Assembly (NCBI RefSeq): GCF_004803915.1
Contig: NZ_CP039396.1
Location: forward strand, 3,286,001-3,350,000
DNA length: 64,000 nt
Source: Duncaniella dubosii
Lineage (GTDB): Bacteria; Bacteroidota; Bacteroidia; Bacteroidales; Muribaculaceae
Reading direction: 5' to 3'
Translations under genes and position numbers: made by a program
Part shown: positions 55,239 to 63,636 of the stretch, piece after piece
How the letters are laid out: each line of letters opens with the position of its first letter
Numbering within the stretch: the stretch's first letter is position 1
Notes under the pieces: model-generated
What the model was told of the DNA's origin: nothing
Database searches by the model: none
The model's input: only the letters and a program-made list of their open reading frames with translations

Positions 55239-55598
55239 TTATTTTACGGCCATTCTGAAGCGATTTTCGACCATCACCTTCACAGGCGTGAGGCCCCTCA
55301 TCAGCATATAGAAATCGTCCCATTGGAGCCTGCGCACGCCGTCATCGCCCTTTTTGAGCACCTCCCGGAAACGGCCTCGCGACAGTCTTTTTGTGTACAT
55401 CAAAAATCCGTCGCCATCCCATTTCAACGCCTTCATGGTCTTGCGGTCCTTTGAGAAAAACACATACACATCGCCCGATGCCGGAGAATGCCCCTTCCAC
55501 GACCACACCATCTGGGCCAGACCCCGGATGCCGTAGCGCATCGATACCGGCTGCCGGCATACCCAGAGCCGCATATCCGCCTCAAGACTCCACATCAC
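55239..55598 (-). CDS. tnpB: IS66 accessory protein TnpB
   Basis: 119 residues. Typical IS66 Orf2 pattern: RYGIRGLAQMVW, GDVYVFFSKDRKTMKALKWDGDGFLMYTKRLSRGRF. Required with TnpA and TnpC for IS66 movement in known members. The start overlaps the tnpA end by 17 bases. Confidence 0.9.
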   Translation of the reverse strand: MMWSLEADMRLWVCRQPVSMRYGIRGLAQMVWSWKGHSPASGDVYVFFSKDRKTMKALKWDGDGFLMYTKRLSRGRFREVLKKGDDGVRRLQWDDFYMLMRGLTPVKVMVENRFRMAVK

Positions 55599-55998
55599 TC
55601 CTGCGTGTCATGACATCCACCAGAAGCGCCAGCCCCTCCGCGCTTATCTCTCCCAGACTCACGCCTCGGCCCCAACCGAGTTCGATGTGCACGTCACGCA
55701 CGACACTGGTGGCACCGACATCCCGGCTCTCATCCGCAACCTGAATACCGGGAACCTTAACCTCCCGGAATAACGGCCCGCCACCTTCCCGCGACGAATC
55801 CGGTCTCTCCGGCAGACTGCGTTGATAATCGCTTATGCTGATTTTGCGGCGCCGAAGCCACTCATAAAGCCGCTGGACGTTGACGCCGGTACCGGCACAG
55901 AAACGGTTCAATGCGATATAGCCGTCTGTCTCGCATTGATTCTTGTAACGCGTCCATGTCTCTGAATAGACATCGGACAAAGACTTGTTATAACCCAT
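55582..55998 (-). CDS. tnpA: IS66 accessory protein TnpA
   Basis: 138 residues from ATG 55998 (MGYNKSLSDVYSETW); in-frame upstream codons (MSTKRI) come from the IS end. HTH at about residues 25-50 (GYIALNRFCAGTGVNVQRLYEWLRRRK), then a linker and a C-terminal strand domain (VHIELGWGRGVSLGEIS). DNA-binding accessory factor of IS66 transposition. Confidence 0.88.
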   Translation of the reverse strand: MGYNKSLSDVYSETWTRYKNQCETDGYIALNRFCAGTGVNVQRLYEWLRRRKISISDYQRSLPERPDSSREGGGPLFREVKVPGIQVADESRDVGATSVVRDVHIELGWGRGVSLGEISAEGLALLVDVMTRRSDVES

Positions 55999-57135
55999 GA
56001 TTCTTTTTGTCGACAAAGATACAACTCTCTTTCGGAGTTCGTCAATATGCTATCGCGGATGGTTGTACGGTTATCATCATCTTTAGGCTGTCCAATCAGC
56101 TTTATAAGCTCATCGTTGAGCGGCATCACTACGGCGGCATGTGCGCTGCGTCCCGCGCTTTTCTTCTGGTTAAACCTCATCACCATGCTCTCGTAATCGA
56201 CATTGGCGAATGTCAGTTCCGACACATCGCAGTACCGCAGTCCGGTGAAACAGCAGAAGATAAATGCCCGCTGCACCTCTCGGTGTTCGCCGTCATATCG
56301 GAACGCCGCGAGGGTGTTTATCTCTTTCGGTGTGAGAATCTCCTTCAGCATAATGTTTGTGTCGTACACTATGCGGATTCCACGGCAGGGATTCTTTTTT
56401 ATCAGTTCTTCATCGACAGCATCTGCAAGCACCTTCTTGAACCAGTGGTAATTCTTTCGCGGTCCCTCTCCGGTGCATTTCTTCCGGAGATAGTTGGTGA
56501 ATCCGAGAACCATGTCCGGAGTGACGGCATCCATCGGCAGGACATCCTTGTATTTTGAGAACTGTGGAGTTAGCTCAAGATACTCGATGAAGCGTGTCAG
56601 AGAATATTTGTAAGACCTGCGGACTGGCAGTGTGAACGCTTCGTTGTCCCGGTGTTGCCGGAAGTACCTGAGGAAGTTACTCTCCTTCTCCCTTTTCAGG
56701 CGGTAACCCTTTCGGTCTTCAAGCATCTCCTGCTCTTTCTCAAACCGTATCTTCTCGGCGAGGGCGATGGTGTTCTTGTTCTGCTGCCGTTCCTGAGCCG
56801 AGCGGGGATGAACCCATACATACAGATTAAGAGCCTCCTTCTTGCGCAGGTGCTGCACCTTGTATTTAAGTTTTCCTTTCATCGCCCCGGATTCATACAC
56901 GACATGGTTGCCGTCATCGTCATAGACGGGCGATTCGCTACGGCCGAGATAGTATTCCAGCCATAGACTCGCACGTCCGTCTGACATCTCCCTCTGGATG
57001 AGCTTGGGATTTTGTTTCTGTTTATTTGGCAGTCTGCCCATAATGAATTAATTTTGTGTTTGTGGAGCAAAGGTAATAACGGATTGTGAGACACGAAAAT
57101 CGCCCACAACATCTATTAACAATCGAAATGGGCAA

Positions 57136-57158
57136 ATGGTGTACTTATGGTGTACTAA
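57136..57158 (+). repeat. Right GGTGTACT box pair of IME2
   Basis: Same 23-base unit as 43168-43190 with two differences; two ggtgtact boxes 11 bases apart, about 95 bases before the integrase start. Confidence 0.5.
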
Positions 57159-57408
57159 ATGCGAAAAAAGATACAATCAGGAGAAACTGAATAGAAAGCC
57201 TGATTTATCTAATATGCTGATATTCACCGATAATAGTTATAACGGGTTATATCGGTTTTCCCTATGAAAAAACATACCTTGCTGTGTCTTTGAGGACACA
57301 AGAATCCTCCGCCTGTCGGATTGGTTTGTGAGTATAATAACTCATTTGGAATATCGGTCAAGCCGATGGAGTATATCCACCGACTTGATTGGTTCTACCG
57401 TAATTCGC
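57159..57408. other. Gap between the IME2 boxes and DUF3408
   Basis: No gene. Contains a short dyad tgtgtctttgaggacaca and the ttatctaat candidate crossover core (57205-57213). Confidence 0.4.
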
Positions 57409-57882
57409 TCAGAGTTTGCGCCACTGCTCGATGTCCTCCCGGTAGGCATCGAGGTGCAGGCGGGCGAGGTTCTCGATAAATCCCGACGCACTCATGCCAC
57501 GCCCGCCGAGACGGCGGACAATCCCGTCCAGCCGGTCACGCACCTCACCGCTGACGAACACGGGCTTGCGGTCGGTTATCTTGGGAACTTGCAGGTAAGC
57601 GGTACGGTACTCGTCCAGCGACAGCCTGCGTTGTTTGCTGCTGACACGCTTCTGTGGCACTGCCACTTCTTCGGGCGTTCTGCCTGACGGTTCATCCACC
57701 GTAGCTGTTTCCGCTTTTTTCGTGATGGTCTTGACGGGTTGTGCCAGATGTTCCGGCTCCAGACCGATGTTCCGGTAGAAGTCGTCCATAGACTTCTCAC
57801 TGCGGGATTCCCTGCGTCCCACTTTTTCCACGATTTCACGAGCCTGCTGCTCACTGATACTTGGTTCTCTTTTCATTGTCAT
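57409..57882 (-). CDS. DUF3408 protein of the ICE
   Basis: 157 residues; first Met at 57882 or two codons later. Basic N-terminal part (EIVEKVGRRESRSEKSMDDFYRNIGLE), linker, then the DUF3408 domain (SLDEYRTAYLQVPKITDRKPVFVSGEVRDRLDGIVRRLGG...DIEQWRKL), the same domain as in IME1. In CTnDOT-type elements such proteins lie near the parA/mob genes and help transfer. None of those neighbours remain here. Confidence 0.8.
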   Translation of the reverse strand: MTMKREPSISEQQAREIVEKVGRRESRSEKSMDDFYRNIGLEPEHLAQPVKTITKKAETATVDEPSGRTPEEVAVPQKRVSSKQRRLSLDEYRTAYLQVPKITDRKPVFVSGEVRDRLDGIVRRLGGRGMSASGFIENLARLHLDAYREDIEQWRKL

Positions 57883-58201
57883 AAGACAGGTTGATTAAGT
57901 TATTACTGTGGTCTTGCTCTGTGCCTTGACCGATTATCGCAAGTAAAGTAAGATGCTTTAGTGCAATCAGTCAAGCGTTTGGACCCGATCAGACAATTTT
58001 GTGTGACTTTGCTTTATGGTGACAGAGACACCGGTGAGGACTTCACTGATTTGCCGGACGTGAATAGCCGGAAGAACAAAGGTGCGATTACAGTCAGGTT
58101 TGAATTAAGCCCTTGTTTTCTCTCTTGCCACATTCCTGATTTCCGGAATTAAGAATACACCTCCAATCTGTGCCAACCTCTACCAACCTGTGCCACATGC
58201 T

Positions 58202-58451
58202 TCCACTTCCTGAAAATCCATTGCCGGATAACAGATTATGTACTCCTTTGCGACAAAAGGAATACGTAACGAAAAGAAAGAGAGTATGGAAATTTCAGTC
58301 GCAGATAATCGACTGACGGCATACCAGACAATGATTACCGTATCAGCGCAAAACGCTGCCACTTTCTGGAAATCCATTGCAAGACAGTAGATTATGTATT
58401 CCTTTGTGGCAAAAGAAACAGTAACAATAAAAAAGTATGTATATGGAAATC
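58202..58451 (+). repeat. Tandem copy of a leader sequence before the Xis-like genes
   Basis: About 90 bases at 58202-58293 recur at 58357-58451 (cttcctgaaaatccattgc / ctttctggaaatccattgc ... agattatgta ... atggaaat). The first copy runs into a 34-codon frame (58286-58390) that starts like the real gene (MEI) and then stops. Gap 57883-58201 holds no gene. Confidence 0.6.
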
Positions 58452-58754
58452 GTATCTATTGAAAGAAAGACTTTTGAGGCGATGGTCGCCAAGTTCGACC
58501 GTTTCGTCAGTCGCATGGATGCCATCTGTCGTCGGCACGAAGAGAAGAAGATGGGCGAGTGGATGGACAATCAGGACGTTTGCCGGATGCTCAACATCAG
58601 CCCACGCACGTTGCAGACGCTTCGGGATAATGGGACGCTGGCTTATTCGCAGATAAACCACAAGACCTACTACCGTCCTGATGACGTGCAGCGTATTGTT
58701 TCCGTTGTGGAGGACAGGCGCAAGGAAGCAAAGTTCAAAGGAAGAACGATATAA
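58443..58754 (+). CDS. Helix-turn-helix protein, Xis2c-like position
   Basis: 103 residues from Met 58443 (MEIVSIERKTFEAMVAKFDRFVSRMD). Win-HTH: MDNQDVCRMLNISPRTLQTLRDNGTLAYSQINHKTYYRPDDVQRI. In CTnDOT two such small genes (xis2c, xis2d) next to intDOT encode excisionases. The position here, divergent from the integrases and paired with 58808-59113, fits that role. Assignment is by order and fold, not by direct proof. Confidence 0.75.
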   Translation: MEIVSIERKTFEAMVAKFDRFVSRMDAICRRHEEKKMGEWMDNQDVCRMLNISPRTLQTLRDNGTLAYSQINHKTYYRPDDVQRIVSVVEDRRKEAKFKGRTI

Positions 58755-58807
58755 ACTTGATGAAATGAACGAAGTAAACTAACAATACCCACTAAATCCA
58801 AAGTAAC

Positions 58808-59113
58808 ATGAATGAACTGATTAACAAGGACAACGAGTGGATAATCCACTTCATGGGCAGTCTTAACCGTCTTTTGGACAGCTTCGAGCATCTGACCGCC
58901 AATTACCGCCCGACACTGAACGGCGAGCGTTTCTTCACTGACAAGGAGGTGTCGGCACGGCTGAAAGTGAGCCGCCGGACACTTCAGGACTACCGGAACG
59001 AAGGGCGCATAGCCTATATCCAGTTAGGCGGTAAAATCCTCTACCGTGAATCCGACATCGAAAGGATGCTTGCTGACTGCTACCGTTCCGCCTATCGGCT
59101 GACAGACACATGA
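58808..59113 (+). CDS. Helix-turn-helix protein, Xis2d-like position
   Basis: 101 residues. N-terminal helix (WIIHFMGSLNRLLDSFEHLTANY) then a winged HTH: FFTDKEVSARLKVSRRTLQDYRNEGRIAYIQLGGKILYRESDIERML. It follows the first HTH gene by 53 bases and is closed by the strong hairpin at 59186-59240. Likely partner excisionase or regulator of integrase activity. Confidence 0.75.
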   Translation: MNELINKDNEWIIHFMGSLNRLLDSFEHLTANYRPTLNGERFFTDKEVSARLKVSRRTLQDYRNEGRIAYIQLGGKILYRESDIERMLADCYRSAYRLTDT

Positions 59114-59185
59114 TTTTCTTGAAGGAGCGCAGTTTGCCGTCTGCCCTGTGATTGCATCAGCAACGGACTTTCGGCAAAAAGAGAA

Positions 59186-59240
59186 AGGAACGGCTTACGG
59201 ACGGAGCATCAAAATTCCGCTTCGTCTGTAAGCCGTTCCT
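59186..59240. terminator. Long hairpin after the Xis-like genes
   Basis: Arms 59186-59203 and 59223-59240 (aggaacggcttacggacg and its complement) match at 17 of 18, loop 19 nt; no clean T run. It separates the convergent HTH and integrase transcripts. The gap 59241-59455 holds no gene I can see. Confidence 0.6.
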
Positions 59241-59455
59241 CTCTTCTTTCTTCTGATTTCCCATCAGTCGCTTGTTTCCGTTGCCGGATGCTTTTCAAGC
59301 GTGTGGCAGGCAGTGGCAAGGTTTTCGGGTTGAATACGCTCCGCAGGAGGAAGATTCTGCCGAAACGGCTCTGCCGCCCGACCTTGCCGCTGCCATCAAG
59401 CCATACGCTACCTTTGCATCCGTGCATCGGGAACGAGTGGCTGACGGGATGAACC

Positions 59456-59830
59456 TCAACTATACCATCGGTTATTACCTCTGACGCTGGCAACAAATAG
59501 TGTAATCGGTGTAACTTTCTTAATGGTGCTAATTTCATTTATTATAAACCGTCTGAACAAGACACTCTCTTTACTGCATATCCTGAATGCAACGGCTATA
59601 ATCACTTCAATGTTATAGACATCGTAACTGATGCCATCCGGTTGCTTGAGATACTTCATCGTGCCAAGTTCGTTCAGTTCCTTGTTCTTGTAAATGGTAT
59701 GAATCGCTTTGCGGACATCGCATGAGAATGTTCCGAATAGGTCGGCTATCTCAAATTGTGTCATCCACACGGGTGCGGTCGGCATAATGACCACACCCTT
59801 TTCACTGATTGTTATTATACCTCTGTTCAT
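59456..59830 (-). CDS. RhuM-like protein
   Basis: 124 residues. Pattern GIITISEKGVVIMPTAPVWMTQFEIADLFGTFSCDVRKAIHTIYKNKEL, ending with YNIEVIIAVAFRICSKESVLFRRFIINEI. This resembles the DNA-binding start of RhuM/virulence-associated proteins of Bacteroidales elements. Its ATG overlaps the integrase stop by 4 bases (59827-59830), so it is expressed with that integrase. Function unknown. Confidence 0.68.
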   Translation of the reverse strand: MNRGIITISEKGVVIMPTAPVWMTQFEIADLFGTFSCDVRKAIHTIYKNKELNELGTMKYLKQPDGISYDVYNIEVIIAVAFRICSKESVLFRRFIINEISTIKKVTPITLFVASVRGNNRWYS

Positions 59831-61074
59831 AATGGGGTGATTTGATGTTTGCTATTTTCGCTGTTTATCTTTTCGCCGGCCGATATTTTCTTTCTCCGTT
59901 CCATCAGTTTGTCCATGTCCTTGGAAATCTTGTCATCTGTGATTTTTGCATAGATTTGGGAACTGGTGATATTTGTATGTCCCATCATCTTGGCGATGCT
60001 CTCTATCGAAATGCCAGCGGAAATCAACAGGGTTCCGAAGGTGTGCCGGGCTTGGTGATGGGAGAGATTTTCTTCAAACTCCAGTGCGTTACCGATGGAA
60101 TGCACCTCATGCCAAAGTATATCACGGATGGGCAAAGGGAAAACGGGGTTGGTATCATCGGTCGTGTTGTAAAGCGACAATATACGCTCTGCCACGGGAT
60201 GCAACGGAACAAATGCTTCCACGTTGGTCTTACCTCTTTTTTTGCGGATATATTTCCTGCCGTCCGCAGCCTCCCCGATATGGTGCGGATAGAGCCGGTG
60301 TATATCCACATACGCCAGACCGCAGAAACTCGAAAAGATAAACATACGCCGTGCCAATTCCATGTTACTGTCCTCAAACGGAGTTGCCATCAGGCGTTTC
60401 AATTCGTTACGGCTGATATGTTTCAGCTTTGGAGGATTCTTCTTTTCATATTCCACGTCCTCGATAGGGTTGGCACGTATGATTTCCCTGTCCACTGCAA
60501 GATACAACAACCTGTTGAGCCAGCACAGGCACTTGTTCATCTTGTCTGTGCTGCATCCCAAGTCCTTTAACAGGAATGTCTTGTAATCGTTGCCGAACCC
60601 TTCCGTTATTTCCTCCAACGGTATATCCTGCATGTCATACACCGATTCTATGTACAGCCTGATACAGTCCTGAAGGATAATGGATTGTCGGTAAGTGGAA
60701 CGTGATTGTATCTCGACAGAGCGTTTCTTCAACCTCTCCAGCTCTTGTTTGCCTGTTTGTAACAGGGTTGTGGGCAACGAGCTTTCCGCCACTATGGTAT
60801 TTTTCAGCAATTCCGCACTGACAACACCCTGTTCTTTCAGTATGGTGCCGTATGTATCTTCAATGTGTTGGCGATATTGGCTTAACCGTCCGTTTGTACG
60901 AACGTCCTTTACCTCGCCCTTTTTACTGTTCCAATCATCTGGATTGCAATAAATACCCGTGGAAAGCACCGCCTGCTTGCCATCTATGGAGATTCTGCAC
61001 CAAATGGCGGTCGTACCATCAGCTTTCACCTTGCTGCGGTTGATGTAATAGAGTTGTTTGAATGTACTGCGCAT
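59827..61074 (-). CDS. Tyrosine recombinase (second integrase of the ICE)
   Basis: 415 residues. Arm-binding start MRSTFKQLYYINRSKVKADGTTAIWCRISIDGKQAVLSTG; core-binding domain; catalytic domain with HQARHTF box and QIYAKI Tyr. The first catalytic Arg position reads FCGLAYVD, Ala in place of Arg, as in IntDOT relatives. It lies 37 bases after the other integrase, transcribed the same way, and is coupled to the RhuM-like gene. Confidence 0.85.
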   Translation of the reverse strand: MRSTFKQLYYINRSKVKADGTTAIWCRISIDGKQAVLSTGIYCNPDDWNSKKGEVKDVRTNGRLSQYRQHIEDTYGTILKEQGVVSAELLKNTIVAESSLPTTLLQTGKQELERLKKRSVEIQSRSTYRQSIILQDCIRLYIESVYDMQDIPLEEITEGFGNDYKTFLLKDLGCSTDKMNKCLCWLNRLLYLAVDREIIRANPIEDVEYEKKNPPKLKHISRNELKRLMATPFEDSNMELARRMFIFSSFCGLAYVDIHRLYPHHIGEAADGRKYIRKKRGKTNVEAFVPLHPVAERILSLYNTTDDTNPVFPLPIRDILWHEVHSIGNALEFEENLSHHQARHTFGTLLISAGISIESIAKMMGHTNITSSQIYAKITDDKISKDMDKLMERRKKISAGEKINSENSKHQITPL

Positions 61075-61111
61075 AACTGATTATCTTATTGAACTTGATT
61101 AAATAGTTGCA

Positions 61112-62344
61112 TCAGAGAACAAGCACCAAGTCTTTGGTCGCTTCGATAAATGTGTCCATGTCCTCAAAAAGTTTCTTCGGAGTCACACGGGCGTAAATTT
61201 GCGTTGTCTGGATATTGGTGTGTCCCAACATTCGGCTGATGGTTTCGATAGGTACACCCTCTTCAAGCGTTATTAGGCTTGCGAAACTATGGCGTCCGAC
61301 ATGATAGACGATATCGGTTTTGATTCCTGCCAGTACACGGATGCTCTTCATGTTGGCTCTCAACACGCGGTAGTCCTGAACAGGCAGAAGTGTTTCCCGT
61401 GATTCGTCCTTGTATTTGTCCAATAGGGCAATCGCTTCGGGAAGCAGTTTCATCCGTGCGAGGTACTCGTTTTTCTTGCGGTGGTATTTCAGCCACAGGT
61501 TCCCGTCATCGTCGGAAAAGAGATTGTCCCGCGTGATGGACACGGTATCGGCATACGCTGTTCCGGTGTAGCAGGCAAACAGGAACAGGTCACGGGTGAG
61601 GGCAAGCGAGGGCCTGCGGCGCACGGATATTTCCACGTCACGTACTTTCACAAACTCCTCCCGTGTGAGTGCCTTCAGTGCGCTGATTTCCTGTTTCGGC
61701 AGCTTGAAGTTGCAGAAGAAATAGCGTTCGGAATGTCCCTCCTTGTAGGCGATGCGGCATACCTTCTTCAAAAGGGCAAGGTAATGGCGCACGGATTGCA
61801 GGGATTGTTTCTTCTCATCGAGCACATAGTCCTGAAAATCCCAGATGAACCGCTCGTAAAGTTGCCCGAAGGCGACATCCTCCGTCTTGAATCTCTCACG
61901 GATGAACCCTGCGAGAATCTGCCGTGTGTAGTAATACTTGGAGTATGTCCCCTCGGCACGGTCGATGCCTATACGCGATTTCAAGTCCTCGTTGATACGG
62001 TCAAACTGTTTCAACAGGGTCATCTGCTTATCCATGCTCCCCTGAAACATGTCCTTGACTGCCGTAGCGTCAAACTCCTGCTTGCGCTCCAACAGAGAAT
62101 CAAATGCGGAATTGATGGCAAGCAGCAGTTTCTCAATCTTGGCGTTGGTTTCAACCGCCTCTTTGCTCTTTCCGTTCAGACGGCTTTCACGGGGATTCCA
62201 TAATTCGGGAGTGCAGGACAGCTTACATCCGAACTGTGTCATTGTGCGGTTTACCGTGATGCGTCCCATGATGGGAGCCTTTCCCGATTTGTCCAGTCCG
62301 CTCTTTTTGAGGTAGAGCAACACCTTGAATTTTTCTACTTTCAT
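61112..62344 (-). CDS. IntDOT-like tyrosine recombinase
   Basis: 410 residues, close to IntDOT in length. Start MKVEKFKVLLYLKKSGLDKSGKAPIMGRITVNRTMTQFGCKL; catalytic domain with VGRHSFASL and QIYARV. The first catalytic Arg site is CYTGTAYADTVSI, again without Arg. IntDOT itself is known to lack that Arg and uses another. A -7 box TAATTTTG (minus, 62364-62371) lies 20 bases before the ATG. It probably recombined this element's ends. Confidence 0.85.
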   Translation of the reverse strand: MKVEKFKVLLYLKKSGLDKSGKAPIMGRITVNRTMTQFGCKLSCTPELWNPRESRLNGKSKEAVETNAKIEKLLLAINSAFDSLLERKQEFDATAVKDMFQGSMDKQMTLLKQFDRINEDLKSRIGIDRAEGTYSKYYYTRQILAGFIRERFKTEDVAFGQLYERFIWDFQDYVLDEKKQSLQSVRHYLALLKKVCRIAYKEGHSERYFFCNFKLPKQEISALKALTREEFVKVRDVEISVRRRPSLALTRDLFLFACYTGTAYADTVSITRDNLFSDDDGNLWLKYHRKKNEYLARMKLLPEAIALLDKYKDESRETLLPVQDYRVLRANMKSIRVLAGIKTDIVYHVGRHSFASLITLEEGVPIETISRMLGHTNIQTTQIYARVTPKKLFEDMDTFIEATKDLVLVL

Positions 62345-62611
62345 ACGCTTATATTTTTTAGTGCAAAATTACTTGCCGTATAAGCGTTCCTTGATATGCA
62401 AAACATTGTGTATGAGCGCAAACAAAACGGTGAGGGTTTCTTTTCATTGCCTGCCGTTACCTATTCCCGTTTCGGTAACTGCCCGGCTAACGGTTTGGTA
62501 ACAGAACAACCTCAATATTCCGTTGCCGTTTGCATTTTCTATACTTGGCAGAATGCTGAAACAAAGCTCATTTCAAACGGTTTACGTTTTATATTTACCT
62601 GTTCGCTTTCC

Positions 62612-62818
62612 CTTGCAGAACCTATCACTTTCCATATCGGTCGGCATACATTCGCTACTCTTTCGCTGAGTAACCATGTTCCGATTGAAAGCATCTCGAA
62701 GATGCTCGGTCATTCCGACATACGGACAACTCAGATCTACGCTAAAATGCAGGACAAGACCATATATGAGGATATGGCAACAATGCGCAACAAATTTGAC
62801 TGCGCCATGATGAACTGA
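62612..62818 (+). pseudogene. C-terminal fragment of a tyrosine recombinase
   Basis: About 68 residues: FHIGRHTFATLSLSNHVPIESISKMLGH and TTQIYAKM with the nucleophile Tyr, ending at 62818. The frame is open 70 codons upstream (to 62396) but that part is not integrase-like. The gap 62372-62611 has no gene I recognise. It is not the missing end of the 20782 gene, since both pieces hold the HxxRH box. Confidence 0.75.
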
Positions 62819-62839
62819 CAGCAGACAGTGGGAAAGAAA

Positions 62840-62880
62840 AATAACGGCAACCGGGCTATCAGCTTGGCTGCCGTTATTGT
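62840..62880. terminator. Terminator after the integrase fragment
   Basis: aataacggca (62840-62849) pairs with tgccgttatt (62869-62878), 19-nt loop, then GTTT. It lies 22 bases after the fragment's stop. Confidence 0.6.
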
Positions 62881-62960
62881 TTCAGTCGAATTTGGGTCGG
62901 TAGGGGTCAAGCCGAAATTCCGGTGCATTTGTTAAAATTCGAGAGCTGAAATGTTAAAGT

Positions 62961-63636
62961 TTAGGCGTAGAGTTTGACGAGCCGGAAGATAAAGAAATCA
63001 CGGTCACGGACCCCTCGCATCTGCGAACGGAAGATTTTGACTTTGGAGTTGAATGCTTCGGCCGAGGCATTAGTTGCGCGACGTCGGAAATAATTGAGGA
63101 TAGTTGGGGCGTGGTTCTTGAACGTCTTGATGACAGAGCGGAAGTTGTTGTTGCCCAATGCCATTACTTTTTCATACCACTTGTTCATCCGACCCATTGC
63201 TTTGGTGGGTGATATCTTTGCGTTGAAGATTTGGCGCATTTCCATAGCCAGATGGTATGCAGCTTTCAGTATCGGATAGTGTTTGAACAGAATGTTTGCG
63301 CGATGACGCTGTATGTCAGTCCATTTGTTCTGCGACATCATCAGGGTGTGCTTGCTGCGGGCAAGGATCTGGCGCATGGTCTCGCCGTTGGAATATGTAA
63401 TTGGAGGCTCTGATTTGTCACGGCTGTTGTCTTCGGCAATGAGCTGTCGGCGGATGTCTATGCGAATTTTGTCGACAGCCTCGTTATAGACCTGCTGCAC
63501 ATGGAAGCGGTCGTTAACGACGTGGGCGTTGTAGAATACCTCGGCGGCTATCAGCATCATCGAGGGCGACAGATCGCATGTGACCTCCCTGACTTTTCGT
63601 CTCAGGGTCTTGCCCATCGCTCCGATGAGTATGGAG
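62961..63636 (-). pseudogene. ISL3-family transposase, N-terminus cut by IS66
   Basis: The visible 225 residues hold the DDE residues: D in VTCDLSPSMM, D in VNDRFHV and E in NASAEAFNSKVK, the ISL3 pattern. Upstream of 63637 the frame reads into the IS66 end, so the real start is on the far side of the IS, outside the window. The 8 bases before the insertion, gtatggag, should recur beyond it as the target duplication. Confidence 0.82.

Larger units (their letters stand above)
53499..56068 (-). mobile_element. IS66-family insertion sequence, copy 1
   Basis: 2570 bp. Its 20-base terminal inverted repeats (53499-53518 and 56049-56068) start gtacaacc and differ at two positions. It is flanked by an exact 8-bp target duplication, ggttatca (53491-53498 and 56069-56076), the size known for IS66. 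It carries tnpA, tnpB and tnpC. A second copy begins at 63637 in the opposite orientation and is identical over all the bases that can be compared. Confidence 0.93.
53205..57041 (-). pseudogene. IME2 tyrosine recombinase, interrupted by IS66
   Basis: The 5' part (57041 to 56077) starts MGRLPNKQKQNPKLIQREMSDGRASLWLEYYLGR and runs through the catalytic Arg in CCFTGLRYCDVSEL to GQPKDDDN. The IS66 insertion follows. The 3' part resumes EERIFDLPHKGTARKHLARWVKN, with the HxxR box HCARHSFAVN and Tyr in MTEKYLHVI, and stops at 53205. Besides the insertion, one C is missing at the junction (53490-53492 on the plus strand). The restored enzyme is about 415 residues. A -7 box (TACCTTTG, minus, 57068-57075) precedes it. 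As written it cannot move IME2. Confidence 0.85.
43168..57158. mobile_element. IME2: second mobilisable element (ends approximate)
   Basis: A 23-base direct repeat with two mismatches, itself two GGTGTACT boxes 11 bases apart, lies at 43168-43190 and 57136-57158. Inside are an integrase (broken by IS66), KilA-N, HTH, DUF3987 and MobV genes plus an outer-membrane barrel gene. A 9-base match ttatctaat sits 45 bases outside each repeat (43114-43122, 57205-57213) and could be the crossover core. The gene set differs from IME1 in relaxase and integrase types. Confidence 0.6.
22047..62344. mobile_element. Remains of a CTnDOT-type conjugative transposon (ends not resolved)
   Basis: RteA/RteB at the left, and two integrases, a RhuM-like gene, two Xis-like HTH genes and DUF3408 at the right, match the regulatory and integration ends of CTnDOT-family elements. 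Between them lie cargo genes, a MobA-like gene and IME2. The tra operon and MobB/coupling protein are missing, so it could not transfer itself. I could not find convincing terminal repeats; the limits given are those of the outermost recognisable genes. Confidence 0.55.

Noticed and set aside
62363..62372. gcaaaattac, a match to the GTANNTTTGC crossover core of CTnDOT
   Set aside because: It lies 20 bases before an integrase ATG and equals the TAnnTTTG promoter box. The same pattern occurs before the VOC and araC genes, so it is not evidence for an attachment site.
20782..62818. The integrase pieces at 20782-21900 and 62612-62818 as two halves of one gene split by the ICE
   Set aside because: Both contain the HxxRH box with different surrounding residues, so they overlap in content and come from different genes.
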